Positions 1-5,712 of a stretch of DNA of 8,267 nucleotides are shown piece after piece. Under the pieces are notes generated by a model that saw only the letters and a list, made by a program, of their open reading frames with translations, had not been told where the DNA came from and did not search any database. The stretch is from Akkermansia sp. GTDB lineage: Bacteria; Verrucomicrobiota; Verrucomicrobiia; Verrucomicrobiales; Akkermansiaceae. The DNA lies in NCBI GenBank assembly GCA_017379255.1, contig JAFNWZ010000338.1:1-8267 (forward strand). The letters are read 5' to 3'. The first letter of the stretch is position 1; each line of letters opens with the position of its first letter. A program made the position numbers and the translations under genes.

Positions 1-1268
1 CCATACGAAGAATGGTATGAGGTGCTCCGCCCGGACACCGACGATGCCCTGTTATCAGTGATACTCAGGGAACCATTATGATTCAATTCCAGCGTTGCAT
101 TATCCTCTATGTAGATGGCACCGCCATACACCGTGCTGGATGAACCACCCTGACTGGATGACAAAGACTCATTGCTCTGGAAAAGCACCTCATCATTAGC
201 ATTCAGCTGTACTGAAGCCCCTGCACCCACGGCCAGGGCACCACCAAATGTATTCCCTGCGGAATAGGTACTGTTCCTGGCAATGGATTGCGCCTTGTTG
301 GAGATGAATTCCAGACTGCCATTCCCGCTGATATTGATGCGGGTGCCTTTGCCGGTGTATATGGCACCGCCATAACAATCGTACGCAGACTGCTTATCAA
401 AGTTGGCTTCAGAGATATTCCCCTGGAATACCACAGAGTTATTCCCGGTGAGGATAATTCCGCCTTCGCCATTTGTGACGCTGCCGCCCAGCTCACTGCC
501 GCCAACATACAATGCTCCACCCATAGGGGCGTATGTTGTCACATACGCATTCGAGCCCTGCACCGTAAACACCTTGTTACCGGTGAAGCTTACATTCTTG
601 TTATCCGCAAAGGAAATGACAGCCCCGCGCTTGCCATAAATCGCACCGCCACTGGTATCATTCCTGGTGGAGCTGGCAGTATTGGCGTCGAACGCAACAT
701 CATTATTGTTACTGAATGTCAGCGAGCCATTGCCAGATACCAGGAATACACCACCATTACCACGGGTATCATAGAAACGGGAATTAGAGGCAAAGTACAG
801 ACTTCCGTTGTTATGGAACAGGCTAGTGCCTGTGAGATACCCGAATGCACCGCCATTGAAATCGCTGTATGCAGTGTAGGAAATACCCGTTGCAGAAAGA
901 GAGCTCAGGTTCTCAACCGTGAGCGAGCCGTTTGAAAATACCCGCATCGTTGAATCCGATATGCGGAGAGATGACAGATTCCCGGCATCTGCGCTGGTGA
1001 TATACCAGGAACCGCTGCCGCCTTTCAGATTCGTGCTGAGCCCATCTGCTACAACGCCTCCCTCCTCTGCTGCAATTTTGAATGCTACATTATCGGTGGT
1101 GGAATATGCCTTGAAATCCTCCCAGCTGTCAGCCGAGACAACGGTATAGCCATCAGGAGTCGTAATTGATTCGGGCATGCTCATGCCTGGCTCTGCACCC
1201 ATGGCAGGAAGCGCACAGATAACCAGCAGGACAAGACGGTATAAAGGGGTAGGCAGATGGAGTTTCAT
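1..1268 (-). CDS. Secreted Pmp-repeat surface protein, autotransporter/adhesin-like (N-terminal part; C-terminus outside window)
   Basis: The frame is open from an ATG at 1268 to the left edge, giving 422 codons with no stop. Residues 1-26 form a signal peptide: basic n-region, hydrophobic LVLLVICALPA, likely cleavage near AMGA. From about residue 139 the protein is made of roughly 33-50-residue repeats. Each has a GGA[I/L/F]-type motif (near 139, 172 as GGVF, 207, 250, 300, 342, 382, and a YGG at the edge) and most have an FxxN motif (FHNN 151, FASN 159, FSNN 185, FTGN 228, FQGN 281, FISN 321, FQSN 363). This pairing defines the chlamydial polymorphic outer-membrane protein repeat, which folds as a right-handed beta-helix, so the visible part is probably an extracellular passenger stalk. 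The start is supported by the signal peptide and a good promoter 30 bases upstream. No clear Shine-Dalgarno sequence is present (GGAA directly abuts the ATG). Whether it ends in a beta-barrel or a PEP-CTERM tail cannot be seen. The exact role (adhesion or other) is inference. Confidence 0.85.
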   Translation of the reverse strand, partial: MKLHLPTPLYRLVLLVICALPAMGAEPGMSMPESITTPDGYTVVSADSWEDFKAYSTTDNVAFKIAAEEGGVVADGLSTNLKGGSGSWYITSADAGNLSSLRISDSTMRVFSNGSLTVENLSSLSATGISYTAYSDFNGGAFGYLTGTSLFHNNGSLYFASNSRFYDTRGNGGVFLVSGNGSLTFSNNNDVAFDANTASSTRNDTSGGAIYGKRGAVISFADNKNVSFTGNKVFTVQGSNAYVTTYAPMGGALYVGGSELGGSVTNGEGGIILTGNNSVVFQGNISEANFDKQSAYDCYGGAIYTGKGTRINISGNGSLEFISNKAQSIARNSTYSAGNTFGGALAVGAGASVQLNANDEVLFQSNESLSSSQGGSSSTVYGGAIYIEDNATLELNHNGSLSITDNRASSVSGRSTSYHSSY

Positions 1269-1297
1269 TTCCAGAGATAGTTAAACAGACGCGCAAC

Positions 1298-1327
1298 ATA
1301 TTACCCTCCCCCGCAAACACATGTCAA
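1298..1327 (-). promoter_or_regulatory. Sigma-70-type promoter of the Pmp-repeat gene
   Basis: On the minus strand a perfect -35 (TTGACA, 1327-1322) is followed by an 18-bp spacer and TAATAT (1303-1298). An A/T-rich tract lies upstream of the -35. The predicted start near 1291 gives a leader of about 22 nucleotides before the ATG at 1268. Confidence 0.75.
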
Positions 1328-1354
1328 GCATATAATTTCAATAATTTACGTTTT

Positions 1355-1561
1355 TTACACCAAAACGACCAGCCACCGCAGCGCGGCAGCTGGTTGTTGT
1401 TTTCTTCTCAGATTTTTCCCGGAATCACTTCTGGCGCGCGTAGCCAGGGCAGCCAGCGCTAGCAGGCTCAATGTTGCAGCGGCCGGCCCAGGGCCCGCCA
1501 GGGTGCCGTCATTTGCCACAACACATCTGTATACAAGGTTATAGAAGGTGCGAAGTGGGAA
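1355..1561 (-). pseudogene. Orphan reading frame with degenerate PEP-CTERM-like tail
   Basis: A 68-codon minus-strand frame lies between a TAA at 1562-1564 and a TAA at 1355-1357 and contains no ATG. Its middle (1430-1492) reads PGPAAATLSLLALAALATRAR: a P-x-P motif, a hydrophobic span and an Arg-containing end. This is the layout of PEP-CTERM sorting signals on exported proteins, and the TLSLLALAALA core is of the kind I associate with Akkermansia-type tails. The usual PEP reads PGP, and the Arg cluster is interrupted and followed by SDSGKNLRRK. The terminator hairpin overlaps its last codons. With no start and no body domain, I read it as the 3' remnant of a surface-protein gene lost by deletion. 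A chance hydrophobic frame is the alternative. Confidence 0.4.
1364..1398 (-). terminator. Hairpin, probable intrinsic terminator (possibly bidirectional)
   Basis: Arms 1364-1373 and 1389-1398 pair over 10 bp, with one G.T pair. A CA/CA internal loop follows, then a 4-bp CCGC/GCGG stem closes on the three-base loop at 1380-1382. On the minus strand the stem runs into CGTTTTGG, a modest T-tract. On the plus strand a longer T-rich stretch follows (1397-1408). It lies between the end of the symporter gene and the promoter of the Pmp-repeat gene, so it most likely ends the minus-strand transcript coming from 4106. Confidence 0.55.
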
Positions 1562-1581
1562 TTACGAAGTTTATAATTCGG

Positions 1582-2502
1582 TCAGCCCTGAACGTCTTTC
1601 TTGGAAATCTTCTGCTGTTCGCGGTTGGCGAGGGCTATCTGCAAAGCGTTGGCCATGTTGTGGAAAAAGACGTAGAAGGCCGGGCCGATGTAGGCCAGAG
1701 GATGCACATACCACTGGCTGGCGATGTAGAGCGTGAGGATGGTGTTCTTCTGCCCCAGGCATTGGGAGCATTCGCGTTTCAAGTCCCTGCCCCCCAGTTT
1801 GTAGCCCGCCACAAAGCCGGTGATGCATACCACCAGCGAACCCAGCACCATGGGCAGCATGTGCCACCAGCTGATATCCATTTCCAGCACACGCTGTGTG
1901 CCCACACCGGCGATGATGGTGAGGTTCACAATCCAGATGCCGAGCGAGACATCGCGCAGGCGGGCCGGCCATGCCTTGCAGGGGGGATGCACCCAGCGCA
2001 GCACGATGGCCACCAGCGCCGGGATGCCCAGCACGGTGCCCAGCTGCATGGCCACCTTGGCAGCCAGTTCGGTGTAGCAGAAGCCTTCCACCTGCACCAC
2101 AAAGGGCATGAGCAGCGGCGTGACCAGGCCGAACACTATCTGGCTGAGGACCAGGGCCGTGGTGGTGAATTCCACATTGCCGCGCAGGAGGTTCACGATG
2201 ACCGGGGCGGCAATGGCCACCGGGGCTATGCCGCAGAAAAAGAGCGATTCCGCCAGCACCGGGTAGCCCAGCGCGCGGGCGGTTGCCCAGAAGCCCATAC
2301 CGATGAGCTGAATGCCCAGCAGCAGCCAGAGGTGCATGCGCTGCGGTTTGAGGCGTGCCACCTCAATGCCCATGAAGGTGATGCTGAGCATGAGCGCCAC
2401 ACTGGCAGGGAGATACGCCCCCAGCGGGGTAAGCTGCTGATGAAAGAGGCCTCCCACCAGGAAGGCCACTATCATGGAAATACTGCGGATGTGCTTCTTC
2501 AT
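1582..2502 (-). CDS. BASS-family (bile acid:sodium symporter-like) membrane transporter
   Basis: This 306-residue polytopic protein has about nine or ten hydrophobic helices, the size and layout of the SBF/BASS superfamily (Na+-coupled uptake of organic anions across the inner membrane). Family-like features are the glycine/proline-rich APVAIAAPVIV stretch near 93-103, followed by a short charged turn and a TTTALVLSQI helix. In the second half, E244...Q250-K-N252 resembles the E/QN crossover that binds sodium in this family. The C-terminal tail (about 293-306) is charged and cytoplasmic. The ATG overlaps the stop of the HD gene (TGATG), and a GGAAG sits upstream at suitable spacing, so the start is well fixed and translation is probably coupled. 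The substrate cannot be told from sequence; members also carry pyruvate, pantothenate or other organic anions, so bile acid transport should not be assumed. Confidence 0.8.
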   Translation of the reverse strand: MKKHIRSISMIVAFLVGGLFHQQLTPLGAYLPASVALMLSITFMGIEVARLKPQRMHLWLLLGIQLIGMGFWATARALGYPVLAESLFFCGIAPVAIAAPVIVNLLRGNVEFTTTALVLSQIVFGLVTPLLMPFVVQVEGFCYTELAAKVAMQLGTVLGIPALVAIVLRWVHPPCKAWPARLRDVSLGIWIVNLTIIAGVGTQRVLEMDISWWHMLPMVLGSLVVCITGFVAGYKLGGRDLKRECSQCLGQKNTILTLYIASQWYVHPLAYIGPAFYVFFHNMANALQIALANREQQKISKKDVQG

Positions 2503-4106
2503 CAGGCTTCCGGCTTGGGTTCCGCCTTGCGCATTTCAATCACCGCAGCGGTGGCATCATCGGCCTTGGGCTTGGGGTAGGAAATGCGGTTGTGGTGCAT
2601 GGTGCGGATGGTGGCAAAGAACGATTCCTTAAGACGCTCAATCTCACCCAGCGTAAGGCCGCAGTCCTGCAGGTGGCCATCCAGGATACGCCCCTTGAAG
2701 ATGCCGTTAATCATGGTGCGGATATCTTCCTCTGTGGGGTGCTGCAGGGAACGCGTGGCGCTTTCCACGGCATCTGCCATGCTCACGATGCCGCTCTCGC
2801 GGGTCTGGGGAATCGGGCCTTTGTAGGTGAAGATGGATTTATCAACCTCCACCGGGCAGGTGTCGATGAGCCCCTCCTCGAACTTGGCTTTTTCCTCCTC
2901 ATACTGGTCAAGCGCCTTGCGGTAGAAGAAATAGGCGGTGGAGACACCGTGGTGCTCGCGGATCACGTTGATGATGCGGATGTTCAAGCCGTGCGACTGG
3001 GCCAGCTCCACGCCCTCGGTCACATGCCCGGTGATGATGCGAGCGCTGGCCTCCGGGGTGAGCTCGGCATGCGGGGTGTTGGACTGGTCCGCAATGTTCT
3101 CGGCAAAATACTGCGGGTTGGTAATCTTGCCGATGTCGTGGTAAAGACCGCAGACACCAGCGCGGGTCACATCTGCCCCGATGGCCTCTGCCCCGGCCTC
3201 CGAAAGACGCTGCACCACCAGGCTGTGGTGGAAGGTGCCGGGGGCGACAATCTGCAGCTTCTTAAGCAGCGGGTGATTCATGTCTGCCCATTCCAGCCAG
3301 GTGATGGGGGTGGAGATGTTGAACAGGCGTTCCAGTGCAGGCATCATGCCGCCGATGAGGGCAGCCAGCACAAAGTTCACGCCAACAGTCACGGCAAGCT
3401 CCAGGGCGAAGCCGGTGACATTGAATCCATCCGTGAATCCGCGCAGGGGAATGGGCTCATTTGTACCTGCGGCATCAAGGCTGAGCAGCAGGTAAACGGA
3501 AGTGAATGCAATGGCGCTGGCCACAAAGCCCGCGCGCAGAATCTGCTCGCGCTTGTGTACCCGGCCAGATACCAGGGCACACACCGTTCCCGTGACAAAG
3601 CTCACCGCGCTGTAGTTCAGAATCACGGCGGCATCCGTCCCCTCCGGGAACATCGTCACGCCGAAAATCGTGCAGCAGAGCGCCGTAAACGCGCCCAGGC
3701 GGCGGCCAATCATCACAGCCAGCACGGTGGGCGCCAGCGCATACGGCAACCAGAGCAGCACCTGACCCTCCATGTTGAAGCCAGGAATCACAGCCTTAAG
3801 GGCGCAGACTCCGGTCATGATGAGCAGCTGCACCACAATCATGCTCACCAGCAGGAAGGTGCGGCGCACGGTCAGCTGCTGCGGCAGGCGGGACAGATAC
3901 GCCAGCAGCAGCAGGCCCAGGGAAGTGAGCACCAGCCAGATGACGCGGAACGCCGCGTTCCACACATGCGCGGCAGACGAAGCCGCAATAAAGCAAAGAG
4001 CCACAAGTCCCAGCAAGGCAACACCCAGCATCACCTGTGTGCCACCCTTGAAGCGCACACCGGGTTCATCGCCCGAGCGGGTCAGTTTATTCAACAGTTG
4101 AGTCAT
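2502..4106 (-). CDS. 7TM-HD membrane phosphodiesterase, PgpH-type, lacking the extracellular domain
   Basis: This 534-residue protein has two parts. Residues about 20-258 contain eight hydrophobic segments (near 20-45, 53-71, 83-101, 113-134, 137-153, 160-181, 189-210, 230-258). Residues 275-510 are a cytoplasmic HD-superfamily domain with a complete metal site: HH 293-294 in the PGTFHHS motif, HD 323-324 in HDIGK, H361, HH 385-386 and D445. The order matches PgpH/YqfF proteins, which hydrolyse cyclic-di-AMP at the membrane. Typical members are near 700 residues because an extracellular 7TMR-HDED domain follows the first helix. Here helix 1 and helix 2 are only about 8 residues apart, so that domain is missing. 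The tail after 510 is charged and proline-rich. The gene leads the unit with the downstream symporter. No Shine-Dalgarno is evident at the ATG at 4106. Family assignment is strong; c-di-AMP as the substrate is inferred by homology. Confidence 0.9.
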   Translation of the reverse strand: MTQLLNKLTRSGDEPGVRFKGGTQVMLGVALLGLVALCFIAASSAAHVWNAAFRVIWLVLTSLGLLLLAYLSRLPQQLTVRRTFLLVSMIVVQLLIMTGVCALKAVIPGFNMEGQVLLWLPYALAPTVLAVMIGRRLGAFTALCCTIFGVTMFPEGTDAAVILNYSAVSFVTGTVCALVSGRVHKREQILRAGFVASAIAFTSVYLLLSLDAAGTNEPIPLRGFTDGFNVTGFALELAVTVGVNFVLAALIGGMMPALERLFNISTPITWLEWADMNHPLLKKLQIVAPGTFHHSLVVQRLSEAGAEAIGADVTRAGVCGLYHDIGKITNPQYFAENIADQSNTPHAELTPEASARIITGHVTEGVELAQSHGLNIRIINVIREHHGVSTAYFFYRKALDQYEEEKAKFEEGLIDTCPVEVDKSIFTYKGPIPQTRESGIVSMADAVESATRSLQHPTEEDIRTMINGIFKGRILDGHLQDCGLTLGEIERLKESFFATIRTMHHNRISYPKPKADDATAAVIEMRKAEPKPEA

Positions 4107-4152
4107 ATAGAAAGCCGGTTATCTCAGGTTTGTCCCTATCGGCGTGCGGTGG

Positions 4153-4181
4153 ATTATACCAGAGGCATTATCTGCTGGCAA
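4153..4181 (-). promoter_or_regulatory. Extended -10 promoter of the HD/symporter operon
   Basis: The minus strand carries TTGCCA (4181-4176), a 17-bp spacer and a perfect TATAAT (4158-4153) preceded by TGG, i.e. an extended -10. The predicted start near 4146 leaves a leader of about 40 nucleotides before the ATG at 4106. It lies in the 120-bp gap after the Sel1 gene, so the HD/symporter pair can be expressed independently of that gene. Confidence 0.75.
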
Positions 4182-4226
4182 GATAAAACTCCTTGCATCA
4201 CATGCTACCGTCTGGCGCTTAAGGCT

Positions 4227-5588
4227 TCACGGAATGAACTTCCAGCCACCCAGCTTTACCATCTCATCAAATGCCGTCTGGGCATCGGACTCGCCACGCT
4301 CCTCAGCCATGCGCAGATACATGCGGGCACGGGCGGGTTCAGAAGCCTTGGATGCATTGCCCAGCTGCGCCAGCACGGCCATGAGCGTATACGCCCTGGG
4401 TACACCCGCGGCCGCCGCTGCGGATAAATGGCTGAGCGCTTTCGGCATGTCTGCCTGCACCCCGCTGCCATTGAAATATAAATCTGCCAGCGCCAGATTC
4501 GCAAAAGCCACCCCGGCATCCACCAGCTGGCGGAGCACCTGCACACCGCGCCCGGCATCAGCAGCGCAGCCCCGCCCAGTGGCAAGGCAGTAGGCATAAG
4601 CCACACCACCCCGCGGATCACCGGCATCTGCCGCCCTGCGGTATAATTCACAGACGCGTTCAGCCGGGTATTTCTCCGGCTGCTTGTGGTATTCGCCAGC
4701 CAGCGGGACCAATGCCGGGGTATACCCCAGCAGCACAGCTCTCTGGAACAGGCGGATGGCCGCGACGGTATCCTGCACAACCAGCGGCTTTAACCCTTCC
4801 GGCAGTTCTGCCCCCGGCAGGGTCATAGCCGCCAGATGCGCCAGGGATTCCGCATGGTCCCGCTCTGCGGCCTGTTTCAGGAAATCATACCCCAGAGCAT
4901 CCTTCCCCTGCTGCAGGTAGTACATAGCCAGCAACCCAGCAGCCCCTGGGCTGCCGTGAGATGCGGCCTGGAGCACCCATTCCTGACTCCGGGCCTCATC
5001 ATCACGCGCCGCAAGAGCCGAAAGGAATTCCTCCACATAATAATTCTGGCGTTTCAGCTCTGCCTCCACGGCGGGCGCTGGGGCTCCCTCCTTCTCCAGC
5101 CGCCCGGAAAGCAACAAATACGCAGCCCTTGCCCGAGGGCTGTTTGCCTTGCAGGCCTGCATCAGATACTCCATCCCTTTCTTCTCATCTGCCGGCGCCC
5201 CCACACCACTGCCGCACCAATGCGCCATTTCCAGCACTGCCGGAATATACCCCGAGGCCGCCGCCTGCTCCATGGCTGCGCGCAGCTTCACCGCCTGCGG
5301 GTCGGTTTCCGGGTCAAGCCCCTGCGCCTGCAGCTGCTGCAGCGTCTGGCCTGCCTGCCAGGTGAGCGCCACAGGATGCCCGGCATCTGCCGCGCGGTGC
5401 ATCATGCGCCAATATGCCTGCTCATCTCCCCCGGTTGCCTCCAGCACCGCCGCGACCACCGGCCCGAGATTTTCGGATTGCTTCTCTTTCACCTCATCCA
5501 GCGCAGCCTGAAACACCGCCTGGGCATCCACCACCTGCGCCGTTACCGGAAAAAGAGCCACCGGGAGTACATACAATAATTGCTTCAT
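4227..5588 (-). CDS. Exported Sel1-repeat (TPR-like) protein
   Basis: This 453-residue protein starts with a signal peptide (MKQLLYVLPVALFPVTA, cleavage probably between about 17 and 23). The rest is alpha-helical, with Sel1-like repeats recognisable by A-x-x-G-x-x-x-A spacing and GxGV/GxGC turns. The clearest are at about 62-80, 108-150 (CGSGVGAPADEKKG), 207-245, 283-325, 328-360 (ATGRGCAADAGRG), 363-395 (FNGSGVQADMPKA) and 396-430. Such solenoids act as protein-protein scaffolds, often in the periplasm or at the envelope. No catalytic domain is visible. Repeats in the middle (150-200) are degenerate, with a charged stretch. The start fits the signal peptide and there is no nearby alternative ATG. 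It is transcribed in the same direction as the HD/symporter pair 120 bp downstream. No terminator is obvious between them, so read-through is possible. The partner and the process served are unknown. Confidence 0.8.
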   Translation of the reverse strand: MKQLLYVLPVALFPVTAQVVDAQAVFQAALDEVKEKQSENLGPVVAAVLEATGGDEQAYWRMMHRAADAGHPVALTWQAGQTLQQLQAQGLDPETDPQAVKLRAAMEQAAASGYIPAVLEMAHWCGSGVGAPADEKKGMEYLMQACKANSPRARAAYLLLSGRLEKEGAPAPAVEAELKRQNYYVEEFLSALAARDDEARSQEWVLQAASHGSPGAAGLLAMYYLQQGKDALGYDFLKQAAERDHAESLAHLAAMTLPGAELPEGLKPLVVQDTVAAIRLFQRAVLLGYTPALVPLAGEYHKQPEKYPAERVCELYRRAADAGDPRGGVAYAYCLATGRGCAADAGRGVQVLRQLVDAGVAFANLALADLYFNGSGVQADMPKALSHLSAAAAAGVPRAYTLMAVLAQLGNASKASEPARARMYLRMAEERGESDAQTAFDEMVKLGGWKFIP

Positions 5589-5594
5589 TGGGCT

Positions 5595-5623
5595 ATACTA
5601 CCCCTAACAGCAATGACTTGCAA
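5595..5623 (-). promoter_or_regulatory. Putative promoter of the Sel1-repeat gene
   Basis: On the minus strand TTGCAA (5623-5618), a 17-bp spacer and TAGTAT (5600-5595) form a fair sigma-70-like promoter. Only six bases (AGCCCA) separate the -10 from the ATG, so the start of transcription would fall on the A of the start codon and the mRNA would be leaderless. Confidence 0.45.
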
Positions 5624-5637
5624 GCTGTTTCTCCAAC

Positions 5638-5649
5638 ATTTCCGGAAAT
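5638..5649. promoter_or_regulatory. Perfect 12-bp palindrome ATTTCCGGAAAT
   Basis: The sequence is identical to its own reverse complement. It lies between the two divergent promoters, six bases from a second palindrome. It is suited to binding a dimeric regulator; no regulator can be named. Confidence 0.4.
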
Positions 5650-5655
5650 CTAAAT

Positions 5656-5668
5656 AAGAATCATTCTT
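5656..5668. promoter_or_regulatory. Fur-family-like operator AAGAATCATTCTT
   Basis: A 6-1-6 inverted repeat, AAGAAT-C-ATTCTT, closely resembles the GAGAATCATTCTC form of Fur/Zur-type boxes. It lies nine bases upstream of the -35 of the CDF gene. This fits metal-responsive control of a metal exporter, from an activator-like position. The match was judged by eye. Confidence 0.4.
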
Positions 5669-5677
5669 TTCTTATGC

Positions 5678-5706
5678 TTGACTAACAGGCGTTTTACAGA
5701 TAAATT
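5678..5706 (+). promoter_or_regulatory. Putative promoter of the CDF transporter gene
   Basis: TTGACT (5678-5683), a 17-bp spacer and TAAATT (5701-5706). The -35 is good and the -10 weak (4 of 6). Six bases (CAAAGC) separate the -10 from the ATG at 5713, which predicts a leaderless transcript, as for the divergent gene. Confidence 0.45.
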
Positions 5707-5712
5707 CAAAGC

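Noticed and set aside
288..935. 215-codon open frame on the plus strand in the left region
   Set aside because: The minus-strand frame through the same bases has a signal peptide and regular GGA/FxxN repeats and continues off the edge. The plus frame shows no signal or motif.
1471..2580. 369-codon open frame on the plus strand
   Set aside because: Antisense to the symporter gene, His/Gln-rich with no recognisable domain. The minus-strand frame has clear membrane helices and a coupled start.
4182..4226. Terminator between the Sel1 gene and the HD gene
   Set aside because: I could find no stable hairpin followed by a T-run in this stretch.
2592..4427. 611-codon open frame on the plus strand
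   Set aside because: It is the antisense shadow of the HD phosphodiesterase gene. Its translation is low in complexity and rich in His, Gln, Arg and Ala, with no family motif, and it runs through the operon promoter and into the Sel1 gene.
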